64,000 nt of DNA from Gaiellasilicea sp963761905 (lineage in GTDB: Bacteria; Actinomycetota; Thermoleophilia; Gaiellales; Gaiellaceae), in NCBI GenBank assembly GCA_963761905.1, contig CAVXIQ010000001.1, positions 62,001 through 126,000 of the forward strand. Direction: 5' to 3'. Shown piece by piece: positions 8,393 through 17,221 of this stretch. A program made the translations under genes and the position numbers. The stretch's first letter is position 1; each line of letters begins with the position of its first letter. The notes beneath the pieces were generated by a model, which was not told the origin of the DNA, ran no database searches, and worked only from the letters and a program-made list of their open reading frames with translations.

Positions 8393-10002
8393 ACAGCTCC
8401 GCAGGGCGCGCGGCGCCGGCCATGCTCGTGCTGCTGACGCTCGCCGCCGGGCAGTTCCTGATGACGCTGGACAGCTCGGTGATGAACGTCTCGATCGCGA
8501 CGGTCGCGAAGGACGTGGGCACGACCGTGACCGGGATCCAGGGCGCGATCACTGCGTACACGCTCGTGATGGCGGCGCTGATGATCACCGGCGCCAAGAT
8601 CGGAGCGATCATCGGCCGCAAGCGCGCGTTCGCGATCGGCTGCGTGATCTACGGTGCCGGCTCCTTCACGACGTCGATCGCGCAGAGCCTGCCGGTGCTG
8701 CTCTTCGGCTGGTCGTTTCTCGAGGGCGTCGGAGCGGCGCTGATCCTGCCCGCGATCGTCGCGCTTGTCGCGGGGAACTTCCCGGCCGAGAAGCGGCCCG
8801 CGGCCTACGGGCTCGTGGCGGCAGCGGGCGCGGTCGCGGTCGCGGTCGGCCCGCTGATCGGCGGCTTCTGCACGACCTACTTCTCGTGGCGCTGGGTCTT
8901 TGCCGGCGAGGTCGTGCTCGTGATCGCGATCCTCATCTTCGCCCGGAAGATCGAGGACGCACCGGTCGAGCACCGACCGCAGCTCGACGTCGTCGGCTCC
9001 GTACTCTCGGCGCTCGGTCTGGGCCTGCTCGTGTTCGGCGTGCTGCGCACGAGCGAGTGGGGCTGGGTTCAGCCGAAGCCCGAGGGCCCTTCGTGGGCGG
9101 GCATCTCGCCCTCGTTCTGGCTCGTGCTCGCCGGGCTCTTCGTGATCTGGCTCTTCTTCCGCTGGCAGGCACGCCGGGAGTCGCACGGGCAGGAGCCACT
9201 CGTGCGCACTGCGATGCTCCGCAACAAGCAGCTCGTCGGCGGCGTGACGATGTTCTTCTTCCAGTATCTCGTGCAGGCCGGGTTCTTCTTCGTCGTGCCG
9301 CTCTACCTCTCCGTCGCGCTCGGCCTGTCTGCGATCGACACGGGGATCCGGATCCTCCCGCTCTCCGTGACGCTGCTCGCAGCTGCGATCGGGATCCCGC
9401 GCTTCCTCCCACACCTGTCGCCGCGCCTCGTCGTCCGCCTCGGCCTCCTCTCGCTGCTCGCCGGGACCGTCGTCCTCCTCGGCGCGCTCGACGCGGACGC
9501 GGGGCCGGAGGTCGTCTTCGTGCCCATGCTGCTCGTAGGGCTCGGGATCGGCGCGCTCGCCTCGCAGCTCGGCGCCGTCGCCGTCTCGGCCGTGCCGGAC
9601 GACGAGAGCCCCGAGGTCGGCGGGATCCAGAACACGATGACGAACCTCGGCGCCTCGCTCGGGACCGCGCTGGCGGGGTCGCTGATGATCGCTTCCCTGA
9701 CGTCCGCATTCCTGGCGAACATCGCGTTGAGCCCCGACATCCCCGACAGCGCGAAGGAGCAGGCGCAGGTCGAGCTGGCCGGGGGGATCTCGTTCGTGTC
9801 GGACGCGGATCTCGAGGCAGCGCTCGAGGACGCGGGTGCGGAGCCCGCCGCGACGGACGCGGCGCTCGAGGCCAACGCCGACGCCCGGCTCGACGGCTTG
9901 CGCGCGGCGCTCGCGATCCTCGCCGTGCTCTCCGTCGTGGCCCTCTTCCTGGCCCAGTCCATCCCCACGAGGCCGATCGGCGTCGAGGAACGGAAGGAGT
10001 AG
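8389..10002 (+). CDS. MFS transporter, DHA2 (EmrB/QacA-like) family
   Basis: A 537-residue transporter with about 14 membrane segments. The TM1 motif LDSSVMNVSIATV and motif A-like GAKIGAIIGRKRAF (about 67-80) are typical of DHA2 proton-driven multidrug exporters. A soluble stretch near 455-500 between the last helices is rich in Ala and Asp/Glu. The GTG start overlaps the upstream TGA by 4 bases. Substrates may be drugs, lipids or amphiphiles; the upstream phospholipase-D gene makes a lipid link possible but unproven. Confidence 0.91.
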   Translation: MNSSAGRAAPAMLVLLTLAAGQFLMTLDSSVMNVSIATVAKDVGTTVTGIQGAITAYTLVMAALMITGAKIGAIIGRKRAFAIGCVIYGAGSFTTSIAQSLPVLLFGWSFLEGVGAALILPAIVALVAGNFPAEKRPAAYGLVAAAGAVAVAVGPLIGGFCTTYFSWRWVFAGEVVLVIAILIFARKIEDAPVEHRPQLDVVGSVLSALGLGLLVFGVLRTSEWGWVQPKPEGPSWAGISPSFWLVLAGLFVIWLFFRWQARRESHGQEPLVRTAMLRNKQLVGGVTMFFFQYLVQAGFFFVVPLYLSVALGLSAIDTGIRILPLSVTLLAAAIGIPRFLPHLSPRLVVRLGLLSLLAGTVVLLGALDADAGPEVVFVPMLLVGLGIGALASQLGAVAVSAVPDDESPEVGGIQNTMTNLGASLGTALAGSLMIASLTSAFLANIALSPDIPDSAKEQAQVELAGGISFVSDADLEAALEDAGAEPAATDAALEANADARLDGLRAALAILAVLSVVALFLAQSIPTRPIGVEERKE

Positions 10003-10004
10003 CA

Positions 10005-10832
10005 ATGTGCCGCTGGCTCGCCTATTCGGGATCACCGATCCGGCTCGAGGAGCTGCTCGTCAAGCGCGACCGCTCGCTGATCGACCAGAGCCTGAACTCG
10101 CGCCTCGGCGCGACCACGACGAACGGAGACGGCTTCGGGGTCGGTTGGTACGACGACGGCGGAGAGCCGAGGCTCTACCGCAGCACGCATCCGGCCTGGA
10201 ACGACCGCAACCTCCGCGAGCTCGCCGCCGGCGTCTCCTCGCCGCTCTTCTTCGCGCACATCCGCGCGTCGACCGGCACCGCGATCCAGGAGACGAATAC
10301 TCACCCCTTCCGCCACGGGCGCTGGCTGTGGATGCACAACGGGCTGATCCGCGAGTTCACCGGCATGCGCCGTGAGCTCCTGGGCGCCGTCGACGACTCG
10401 CTCTTCTCGTCGATCGAGGGGACGACCGACTCGGAGGCGATGTTCTACCTCGCCCTCACGTTCGGGCTCGAGGACGATCCGGTGTCCGCGGTTTCGAGGA
10501 TGGTCGGCTTCGTCGAGGAGACCGGGCGCAAGCACGGCGTCGCCGATCCGGTGCAGATGACGATCGCGACGACCGACGGCAGCACCATCTGGGCGTTCCG
10601 CTACTCGAGCGAAGGGAGCTCGCGCTCCCTCTACTTCAGCACGCGCCTCGATGCTCTGAAGGCGGCGAATCCGGAGCTCGTGGAGCTGGCCGGCCTCTCC
10701 GACGAGACGAGGGTGGTCGTCTCGGAGCCGCTCGGCGATCTCGAGGGAGCGTGGAACGAGGTTCCGGAGTCCCACGTCGGGATCGTCCAGCCGGGCGAGG
10801 ACGAGCTGCGGCCGTTCGTCCCCGTCCGTTAG
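10005..10832 (+). CDS. Class II glutamine amidotransferase domain protein
   Basis: Encodes 275 residues beginning MCRWLAYSG, so Cys2 becomes the N-terminal nucleophile after Met removal, as in Ntn amidotransferases of the EgtC/YafJ type (GATase_4). NGDGFGVGWYD, FFAHIRAST and THPFRHGRW carry the glutamine-site residues, and GTTDSEAMFYL lies further on. GGAAGGAG sits just upstream of the ATG. There is no synthetase domain, so the ammonia acceptor must be another protein. The gene is separated from the exporter by 2 bases. EgtC is a possible relative, but no other ergothioneine genes are present here. Confidence 0.9.
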   Translation: MCRWLAYSGSPIRLEELLVKRDRSLIDQSLNSRLGATTTNGDGFGVGWYDDGGEPRLYRSTHPAWNDRNLRELAAGVSSPLFFAHIRASTGTAIQETNTHPFRHGRWLWMHNGLIREFTGMRRELLGAVDDSLFSSIEGTTDSEAMFYLALTFGLEDDPVSAVSRMVGFVEETGRKHGVADPVQMTIATTDGSTIWAFRYSSEGSSRSLYFSTRLDALKAANPELVELAGLSDETRVVVSEPLGDLEGAWNEVPESHVGIVQPGEDELRPFVPVR

Positions 10833-10838
10833 CTCGGT

Positions 10839-11924
10839 CTACGCGATCGTCTCCACGGGCATCGCCTCCGGCCTCGACGCGCGCGAGCCGATCTCGACGA
10901 CCCGGCCCTCCGCCGCTGAGCGGAGGATGCCGCGCGCGACGTCGACGACGTGCAGGCCTAGGCTTCCCGAGGCGCGCTCCGGCCGATCGGCGGCAATCGC
11001 GGCGACGAGCTCGTCGAGCCCGATGCCTCTCGCGTCACGGTCGCCGCGCGAGGCGTAGCGAACGTCCTGCCAGTCCTCTCGCCCGCGGCGCACCCGAACA
11101 GAACCGTCGAACCGGTTGGGATCCGGGAACGAGATCACGCCGTCGGTGCCGTAGAGCTCGAAGTCGCAGACGTAGTTGCCGTTCGTCTCGAAGCTCGCGA
11201 CGAGGTTGGCCGTGACGCCGCTCTCGAGCTCCATGGCCGTCGTCACGTGCGAGGGGGTCTCCACGGCGAACCGCTCCCCGGCGCGCGGACCGATCTCGAT
11301 CGTGCGCTCGCGCGTGCGCGTCGACGCGAACCCCGAGACCCGGGCCACCGGGCCGAGGAGCGCCACGAGCGCGGTCAGGTAGTACGGGCCCATGTCGAGC
11401 AGCGGGCCGGCACCATCCGCGGAGAAGATGTCCGGGTTGGGGTGCCAGCTCTCCTGCCCACCGACGAGCATGGCCGCGCTCACCGACAGTGGCTCGCCGA
11501 TCGCGCCTTCATCGAGCAGCGCGCGGCCGGCCTGGAAGGCACTGCCGAGAAAGGTGTCCGGTGCGCAGCCGATCCGCAGCCCGAGCCGCTCCGCCTCGGC
11601 GACGAGCAGGGCCGCGTCGGCGGTGTTCACGGCCAACGGCTTCTCGGTGTAGACGTGCTTGCCCGCGGCGAGTGCGGAGCGGACCACGGCCGCGTGTGCG
11701 GCAGGCGGCGTCAGGTTGAGGACGACGTCGATCGACGAGTCGTTGACGAGCTCGTCCAAGGACGCGACGCTGAGGCCATGCGTGTCGGCCAGCGTGCGCG
11801 CCTGCGCCTCGTCGATGTCGGCGCACGCGACGAGCTCGAACGAGTCGAACGCCTTCGCGTTCTCCGCGTACTCGCGACTGATCACGCCGCAGCCGACGAC
11901 GCCTACCCGCACAGACGAGCTCAC
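10839..11924 (-). CDS. Gfo/Idh/MocA-family sugar oxidoreductase
   Basis: Encodes 361 residues. The N-terminal Rossmann fold has GVVGCG at about 7-12 and an acidic end of strand 2 (ACADID). The family motif EKPLAVN follows near 93, and GPYYL lies at the dimer and active-site region. Enzymes of this family oxidise or reduce sugars, inositols or their derivatives with NAD(P). The GTG at 11924 overlaps the isomerase stop by 4 bases; an open frame extends far upstream but has no coding sense. It is the last gene of the glycosidase operon, so it probably acts on the released monosaccharide. Confidence 0.9.
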   Translation of the reverse strand: MSSSVRVGVVGCGVISREYAENAKAFDSFELVACADIDEAQARTLADTHGLSVASLDELVNDSSIDVVLNLTPPAAHAAVVRSALAAGKHVYTEKPLAVNTADAALLVAEAERLGLRIGCAPDTFLGSAFQAGRALLDEGAIGEPLSVSAAMLVGGQESWHPNPDIFSADGAGPLLDMGPYYLTALVALLGPVARVSGFASTRTRERTIEIGPRAGERFAVETPSHVTTAMELESGVTANLVASFETNGNYVCDFELYGTDGVISFPDPNRFDGSVRVRRGREDWQDVRYASRGDRDARGIGLDELVAAIAADRPERASGSLGLHVVDVARGILRSAAEGRVVEIGSRASRPEAMPVETIA

Positions 11925-12691
11925 GTCGTCTCCACGGCGACCATCGCGGTCAGCGCTTCGAGCGAGCGCCGCGCCGCGTCCAGTGCAGGGCCTTCGGTCT
12001 CGTCCTGCTCGACGAGCAGCCACTCCGCGCCCGCCGCGACGGCGGCCGGCGCCACGTGCTCGTAGCCGACCGCCCCGTCCCCGACGGCAGCGAATCCGTC
12101 CGGCTCCCGGCTCGAGAAGTCCTTCACGTGCACGAGCGGGCAGCGGCCACGGGCGCGTTCGAGGAGGGAGAGCGGATCCGCGCCCGCGAACCAGGCCCAG
12201 CCGAGATCGAGCTCCAGGAACACCGCGTCGTCTGCCAGTAGCTCGTCCAGGAAGCTCGTCCCGTCCGGACGCGGCTTCGCCTCGGCGTCGTGGTTGTGGA
12301 ATCCGAGCTCGAGGCCGTGGGCTGCCGCGGACTCGGCGGCGACGCGCAGCCGCCGAACGAGCTTCGGGCCGAGCTCGGAAGGCTCGGCCCAGCTGATGAC
12401 GAGACGGCGCCAGCCGAGCGCCCGGGCCTCCTCGGCGAGGGTCGGAAGCTGCGACTCGACCGCATCGAACGACGCGTGGCGGCCGCAGGCGACGAGCCCG
12501 GTGTCGGCGAGCCAGGATGCGACCTCGTCCGGCGGGTGGTCGTGGAGATCGAAGAGCTCGACGCCCTCGTAGCCCATCCGCGCCACCTCGCGGAGCGTCG
12601 GCTCGAAGGCGCGGGCGCACTCCTCTCGCACCGTCCAGAGCATCAGGCCGAGCCGGGACTCAGAGATACGGGGCTCAGAAATCGGGGTCAT
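11921..12691 (-). CDS. TIM-barrel sugar isomerase/epimerase
   Basis: Encodes 256 residues of the AP-endonuclease-2 / xylose-isomerase-like fold. Metal-site stretches typical of the group are visible: GVELFDL near 43, LGFHNHDAE near 131, FLELDLGWAW near 155 and LVHVKDF near 184. Such enzymes interconvert ketoses or keto-sugars using a divalent metal. The ATG overlaps the GH1 stop (ATGA) and its stop overlaps the oxidoreductase start, so all three are translated from one message. Exact substrate is unknown. Confidence 0.9.
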   Translation of the reverse strand: MTPISEPRISESRLGLMLWTVREECARAFEPTLREVARMGYEGVELFDLHDHPPDEVASWLADTGLVACGRHASFDAVESQLPTLAEEARALGWRRLVISWAEPSELGPKLVRRLRVAAESAAAHGLELGFHNHDAEAKPRPDGTSFLDELLADDAVFLELDLGWAWFAGADPLSLLERARGRCPLVHVKDFSSREPDGFAAVGDGAVGYEHVAPAAVAAGAEWLLVEQDETEGPALDAARRSLEALTAMVAVETT

Positions 12692-14064
12692 GTTCGCGTG
12701 GCGCTAGCCAGGTGGCCGTTGCGGACGTTGGCGAGGAACTCCCGGTACCAGTAGAAGCTCGACTTCGGCACCCGCTCGAGCGTGGCGAAGTCGACGTAGA
12801 CGAGGCCGAAGCGCGTGCCGTATCCGAGCGACCACTCGAAGTTGTCCAGCAGCGTCCAGACGAAGTAGCCGATGATCGGCACGCCGGCTGCGATCGCGCG
12901 CTCGAGCACGGCGACGTGGGCGGCGATGTAGTCGGCGCGCTCCGGGTCGCGGACGGCCGCGTCGTGGCCCCGGACGTCCGTGAAGGCGGCCCCGTTCTCG
13001 GTGATCAGGATCGCCGGCGGCGCGTACTCGTCGCGCAGGCGCACCATCAGCTCGAAGAGCCCGTCCGGGGACACCTCCCAGCCGATGTCGGTATGCGCGG
13101 CCTCGTCCTGACGCACGAACTGCCAGCCCGCGCCGTTCCCCTCCGCGACCACGCGGCGCTGGTAGTAGTTGACGCCGAGGAAGTCGATCGGGACCGAGAT
13201 CCGCTCCAGGTCGCCCTCCTGAACCGGCGGGCCGTTCGCGCCCAGTTGCTCCAGGACGTCCGCCGGATACGTGCCCCGAAGGAGCGGATCGAGGAACCAG
13301 CGGTTCCGGTGGCCGTCGAATGCCCGCGCGGCCGCGACGTCTTCGGGGGTCTCGGTCGCGGCCTGCGCGGTCTCGAGGTCGACCGAGACGCCGATGAGCG
13401 CAGTGGCCGACTCTCGTCGGAGAGCGTCCGTGGCGAGGCCGTGAGCGAGCAGGACGTGGTGGGCGGCCGCCACCGCGTCGGCGACGGAGGTCCGCCCGGG
13501 TGCGTGGACGCCGTAGCCGTAGCCGAGCCAGGCGATCACCCAGGGCTCGTTGAGCGTGATCCAGCGACGCACCCGGTCGCCGAGGCGGGCGCCCACGATC
13601 TGCGCGTACTCGCCGAAAGCCTCGGCGGTGGCGCGCTCGGGCCAGCCGCCGGCATCCTCGAGCGCGGCCGGCAGATCCCAGTGGTACAGCGTCACCAGCG
13701 GCTCGATCTCACTCGCGAGCAGCTCGTCGATGACGCGGTCGTAGAAGTCGAGCCCGGCGTCGTTCACGCGCCCGCGACCCTCCGGCAGGACGCGCGGCCA
13801 CGAGATCGAGAGCCGAAGCGCGTTGACGCCCAGCTCGCGGGCCAGCGCGATGTCCTCGGGGTAGCGGTGGTAGAAGTCGCACGCCAGGTTGCCGCTCTCG
13901 CCGTTGCGGACATTGCCCGGCTTCGCGCAGAAGCGGTCCCAGATGCTGAGGCCGCGCCCGTCGACGTCGGCTGCGCCCTCGATCTGGTAGGCGGACGTGG
14001 CCGCCCCCCAGAGGAAGGTCGGCGGAAACGTCGGCGACGAGATGCTGTCGGGCGTGATCGTCAT
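12688..14064 (-). CDS. GH1 family beta-glycosidase
   Basis: Encodes 458 residues forming a complete GH1 barrel. FLWGAATSAYQIEG lies at the N terminus. The acid/base glutamate is in TLNEP (about 173) and the nucleophile in ITENG (about 356), with YHWDLP near 128 and NFEWSLGYG near the end. GH1 enzymes remove beta-linked glucose, galactose or mannose by a retaining mechanism. There is no signal peptide, so it acts on imported oligosaccharides. I use the ATG at 14064; a GTG one codon earlier overlaps a putative operator. First gene of the minus-strand operon. Beta-mannosidase activity is suggested by the nearby GH130 gene. Confidence 0.93.
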   Translation of the reverse strand: MTITPDSISSPTFPPTFLWGAATSAYQIEGAADVDGRGLSIWDRFCAKPGNVRNGESGNLACDFYHRYPEDIALARELGVNALRLSISWPRVLPEGRGRVNDAGLDFYDRVIDELLASEIEPLVTLYHWDLPAALEDAGGWPERATAEAFGEYAQIVGARLGDRVRRWITLNEPWVIAWLGYGYGVHAPGRTSVADAVAAAHHVLLAHGLATDALRRESATALIGVSVDLETAQAATETPEDVAAARAFDGHRNRWFLDPLLRGTYPADVLEQLGANGPPVQEGDLERISVPIDFLGVNYYQRRVVAEGNGAGWQFVRQDEAAHTDIGWEVSPDGLFELMVRLRDEYAPPAILITENGAAFTDVRGHDAAVRDPERADYIAAHVAVLERAIAAGVPIIGYFVWTLLDNFEWSLGYGTRFGLVYVDFATLERVPKSSFYWYREFLANVRNGHLASATRT

Positions 14065-14066
14065 CA

Positions 14067-14080
14067 CTTAACCGATCAAG
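14067..14080. promoter_or_regulatory. Putative LacI operator 1 (glycosidase operon)
   Basis: CTTAACCGATCAAG, an imperfect inverted repeat (5 of 7 pairs), lies directly in front of the GH1 start codon. Its first ten bases are identical to operator 3 at 15249. A weak promoter on the minus strand (TTGCAC at 14107-14102, 17-base spacer, TTTGCT at 14084-14079) would put the transcript start inside this site. Binding by the adjacent LacI protein is inferred. Confidence 0.6.
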
Positions 14081-14132
14081 CAAAGCAGACGGAAGCGAGT
14101 CGTGCAAGCAGGAGTCAGAGGGCGACGATCTG

Positions 14133-14154
14133 TAGACTTGCTGAGCCGGTTCAG
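14133..14154 (+). promoter_or_regulatory. Putative lacI -10 box and LacI operator 2 (autoregulation)
   Basis: A -10-like TAGACT (14133-14138) is followed at once by CTGAGCCGGTTCAG (14141-14154), an inverted repeat with 6 of 7 pairs around the central CG. The site covers the expected transcript start of the lacI gene, 25 bases before its GTG, a classic place for a repressor that controls itself. No good -35 box is seen. Confidence 0.6.
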
Positions 14155-14178
14155 TGGCGCAATTGCGGGAGTGTCTTC

Positions 14179-15222
14179 GTGAGTGGCACGCACAACCGAA
14201 CGCGCAGGGTCACGATCAGGGACATCGCCTCCCGGGCGGGGGTGTCGAAGGGCGCCGTCTCGTACGCGCTGAACGACCGCCCCGGCGTCTCGGACGAGAC
14301 CAGGGAGCGCATCGTCACGATCGCCCGCGAGCTCGGCTGGTACCCGAACCGGGCCGCCCGGGCGCTCTCCGCGGCCCGCGCCGACGCGTTCGGCCTCGTC
14401 CTGGCCCGTCCGGCCACCACGATCGCGCTGGAGCCCTTCTTCATGCAGTTCCTCGCCGGCGTCGAGCGGGAGCTCTCCGAACGGTCGATCGGCCTCACGA
14501 TCCAGCTGGCGCCGACGGTGGAGGACGAGCTCGCGATCTACCGGCGCTGGTACGGCGAGCATCGGGTCGACGGCGTCTTCCTCTTCGACCCGCGGCACGA
14601 CGATCCCCGGTTCGACGCCCTCCAGGAGCTCGGCCTGCCGACGGTGGTGATCGGGGGGCACCTGGACACGCCGCTGCCGTCCGTGTGGCACGAGGAGGCG
14701 CCTGTGGTCGAGGAGGCGGTGCGGTACCTGGTCGCGCTCGGGCACCGTCGAATCGCCTACATGGCCGGCGTCCCGGAGTTCATCCACAGCGAGAAGCGGG
14801 TCGCGGCCTTTCACGCCGCCGGCCGCGACGCGACGATCCACACCGAGGTCGTCTGGACCGACTACACGCCGAAGACGGGGGCGCGCGAGACGCGCCGACT
14901 CCTCACGGCGCTCGAGCCGCCGACCGCGATCCTCTTCGACAGCGACCTGCTCGCCGTCACCGGGCTCGGCGTCGCCCAGCAGATGGGCCTGACGGTTCCC
15001 GGCGACCTCTCGATCGTCGGTTGGGACGACTCGCTGATCAGCCAGGTCGTGCATCCCCCGCTGACGGCGATCTCGCGAGACATCGTGGGCTACGGCGTGA
15101 CGACCGCTCGACATCTCGCGAACGTGGTCGCCGGCACGGCGACGGGGGACGTCGAGGTCGCCCGGGCGGAGCTGACGCCTCGTGGCAGCACCGCTCCGCC
15201 GCGGGCCGCACGCCCGCGTTGA
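14179..15222 (+). CDS. LacI-family transcriptional regulator
   Basis: Encodes 347 residues. The N-terminal helix-turn-helix is TIRDIASRAGVSKGAVSYAL (about 10-29), followed by hinge-region residues AARAL and a periplasmic-binding-protein-like sensor domain. GHRRIAYMAG (about 190) and PGDLSIVGWDDS (about 275) are family landmarks. The GTG at 14179 has GGGAG upstream; the much longer upstream frame is not coding. The gene sits between two carbohydrate operons, diverging from the GH1 operon and reading toward the ABC transporter. Four related operator-like sites surround it. It is likely a sugar-relieved repressor of both operons and itself. Confidence 0.93.
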   Translation: MSGTHNRTRRVTIRDIASRAGVSKGAVSYALNDRPGVSDETRERIVTIARELGWYPNRAARALSAARADAFGLVLARPATTIALEPFFMQFLAGVERELSERSIGLTIQLAPTVEDELAIYRRWYGEHRVDGVFLFDPRHDDPRFDALQELGLPTVVIGGHLDTPLPSVWHEEAPVVEEAVRYLVALGHRRIAYMAGVPEFIHSEKRVAAFHAAGRDATIHTEVVWTDYTPKTGARETRRLLTALEPPTAILFDSDLLAVTGLGVAQQMGLTVPGDLSIVGWDDSLISQVVHPPLTAISRDIVGYGVTTARHLANVVAGTATGDVEVARAELTPRGSTAPPRAARPR

Positions 15223-15248
15223 GGGGCGAGCCGGACCAGGCGATCGAA

Positions 15249-15262
15249 CTTAACCGATTGAC
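15249..15262. promoter_or_regulatory. Putative LacI operator 3 (transporter operon, distal)
   Basis: CTTAACCGATTGAC shares its first ten bases with operator 1 and has a partly palindromic core around CCG. It lies 21 bases (centre to centre, two helical turns) from operator 4, a spacing suited to paired repressor dimers on one DNA face. Confidence 0.55.
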
Positions 15263-15263
15263 C

Positions 15264-15283
15264 TTGACACTGAACCGGATAAG
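15264..15283 (+). promoter_or_regulatory. Transporter-operon -35 box and LacI operator 4
   Basis: A perfect -35 hexamer TTGACA (15264-15269) is followed immediately by CTGAACCGGATAAG (15270-15283). Including flanking bases the palindrome spans 15268-15285 and 7 of 9 arm pairs match. The site would fill the spacer of the promoter and block polymerase. I could not identify a convincing -10 box. Confidence 0.6.
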
Positions 15284-15393
15284 TGATGAGGTACTCCACT
15301 GCCGGTGTCCCTCCGGCTCGCGGCCTGCGCGAGCCGAGCCTCTCTCCGGCACTCCGACAGGAAATCCGCTAGGGAAGGAGAGGACCGACGATC

Positions 15394-17121
15394 ATGTCAA
15401 GACGCAACTCGATTGCCGTCTGGCTCGGGGTCGCCGCCGCCGCGACACTGCTTGCATCGCTCGCCGTAGGAGGAGCCGGCGCCAGCCCAACATCCTCACT
15501 CGCGCTCCCGCGCACGCAGACGCTCTACGTCTCCGGCACCGCGTGGGGGCCGTACACGAACTTCAATCCGCTCAGGGGCGGCTATGCGACGGGTGTCGTC
15601 GGGCTGCTCTACGAGACCCTGTTCCGGTACGACCCGCTCAAGGACAAGTTCATCCCCTGGCTCGCGACGAACCGCGTCTGGCAGGGGAACACGCACGTGG
15701 TCACGCTCCGCAACGGCGTCACCTGGAGCGACGGCAAGCCGCTCACCGCTGCCGACGTCAAGTTCACGTTCGAGACCGGGAAGCTCGCAGGATCCCAGTA
15801 CTCGACCATGTGGAAGACGGGGCTCCAGCGTGTCGTGGCCGCCGGCAACACGGTCCGCTTCGTCTTCCGTGGCACCCCGAACTACCAGGAATGGGACTCG
15901 CAGATGTACTCGATTCCCATCGTCCCGCGGCACATCTGGTCGGGTTACACCGCGAAGGACATCGTGAGCGGCAACACCGACGACACGAAGAAGATGGTCG
16001 GCACGGGGCCGTTCAAGTACGGAGCCGGCAAGGGAAGCTCCCAGACGCTCCAGTGGAACCGGCGTGACGGCTGGTGGGCGAACAAGGCCCTCGGCAAGAC
16101 GATGAAGATGAAGTACATCGTCGACATCCACAACACCTCGAACACCGCCTCGCTGCAGAACTTCCTGCAGAGCAAGATCGACCTCAGCAACAACTTCTTC
16201 CCCGGGATCAACAAGCTCGTCAAGGGGAACGTGCAGACGTACTACCCGAAGGCGCCGTACATGCTCGCGGCGAACACGGCGTGGCTCGTCCCGAACACGA
16301 CGAAGAAGCCGCTCAACGACCGGGCGTTTCGCAAGGCGCTCGCGTCCTCGATCAACGTCGGCCGGATCGTCCAGGACGACTACGGCAACATCGTCTCCAA
16401 GGCGAACCCGACCGGGCTCCTGCCGACCTGGAACAAGTGGGTGAACCAGGCGCAGGTGAAGAGCCTCGGCTTCAGCTACAGCGTCGCGAGGTCGAAGGCG
16501 CTCCTCGCCGCCAACGGGTACCGCGACCGCAACGGCGACGGCTTCGTCGAGGACAAGGACGGGGCCACGATCAACCTCCGTCTGATCGTGCCGAACGGCT
16601 GGTCGGACTGGATGACGGCGATTCAGATGATCGCCGACAGCGCGAAGGACGCCGGGATCAAGATCACGCCGGCGTACCCCGACTTCGACAGCCTCGTCGA
16701 CGAGCGCAACTCGGGCAAGTTCGACCTGGTGATCAACAACGAGCGGCAGATCGGGAACACGCCGTACACGTACTACGACTACCTGTTCCGGCTGCCGATC
16801 CAGTCGCAGCAGACCGTGGTCAACTTCTCCCGCTATTCGAACGCGAAGGCGTGGGGGCTGACGACGGCGCTGAACAAGGTGAAGAGCACCGACACTGCGA
16901 AGGCCCAGAAGATCCACACGCAGCTGCAGAAGATCATTCTCGACGATCTCCCTGCAATTGCCCTGTGGTACAACGGCATGTGGGCGCAGTACAACACGTC
17001 GGTGTGGACGAACTTCCCCAAGTCCACCGGTTCCGGGCTTCAGCACACGCCCACCACGTGGAACGGCTATCTCAACATGACCGGCATCGACGGGCTGGCC
17101 GCGTTGAAGCTGCGCAAGTAG
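15394..17121 (+). CDS. ABC transporter substrate-binding protein, SBP_bac_5 family
   Basis: Encodes 575 residues with a signal peptide (basic start MSRRN, hydrophobic core about 8-25, cleavage near GAGA). The mature part shows family-5 landmarks: GLLYETLFRYDP near 70, VTLRNGVTWSDGKPLTAADVKFT near 105 and VGTGPFKY near 206. Opp-type binding proteins carry peptides but also oligosaccharides; in Thermotoga maritima such proteins bind mannobiose and cellobiose. A strong ribosome site GGAAGGAGAGG precedes the ATG. It is the first gene of the LacI-controlled operon. No lipobox is evident, so anchoring in the envelope is unclear. An oligosaccharide ligand is inferred from neighbours. Confidence 0.92.
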   Translation: MSRRNSIAVWLGVAAAATLLASLAVGGAGASPTSSLALPRTQTLYVSGTAWGPYTNFNPLRGGYATGVVGLLYETLFRYDPLKDKFIPWLATNRVWQGNTHVVTLRNGVTWSDGKPLTAADVKFTFETGKLAGSQYSTMWKTGLQRVVAAGNTVRFVFRGTPNYQEWDSQMYSIPIVPRHIWSGYTAKDIVSGNTDDTKKMVGTGPFKYGAGKGSSQTLQWNRRDGWWANKALGKTMKMKYIVDIHNTSNTASLQNFLQSKIDLSNNFFPGINKLVKGNVQTYYPKAPYMLAANTAWLVPNTTKKPLNDRAFRKALASSINVGRIVQDDYGNIVSKANPTGLLPTWNKWVNQAQVKSLGFSYSVARSKALLAANGYRDRNGDGFVEDKDGATINLRLIVPNGWSDWMTAIQMIADSAKDAGIKITPAYPDFDSLVDERNSGKFDLVINNERQIGNTPYTYYDYLFRLPIQSQQTVVNFSRYSNAKAWGLTTALNKVKSTDTAKAQKIHTQLQKIILDDLPAIALWYNGMWAQYNTSVWTNFPKSTGSGLQHTPTTWNGYLNMTGIDGLAALKLRK

Positions 17122-17140
17122 CGACCCCCGTGCGCACCGA

Positions 17141-17180
17141 CGGGCCCCGGGTGGAGAGGACACACACCACCCGGGGCCCG
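17141..17180 (+). terminator. Strong hairpin after the binding-protein gene
   Basis: A perfect 14-bp GC-rich stem (17141-17154 with 17167-17180) closes a 12-base loop, 19 bases after the binding-protein stop and 41 bases before the permease start. There is no U-run, so it is more likely an RNA-stabilising or partial-termination element that makes binding protein in excess of permease, as in many ABC operons. Confidence 0.6.
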
Positions 17181-17221
17181 CGGCCCGCGCGTGTCCGAGC
17201 TCGACGCTGGACGGAGGCCTC

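Noticed and set aside
8221..10035. 604-codon minus-strand frame opposite the DHA2 exporter
   Set aside because: Antisense shadow with no domain, ribosome site or sensible composition.
12517..14178. Long plus-strand frame running into the lacI gene
   Set aside because: It lies antisense to the GH1 and isomerase genes and has shadow composition; real LacI similarity begins only at 14179.
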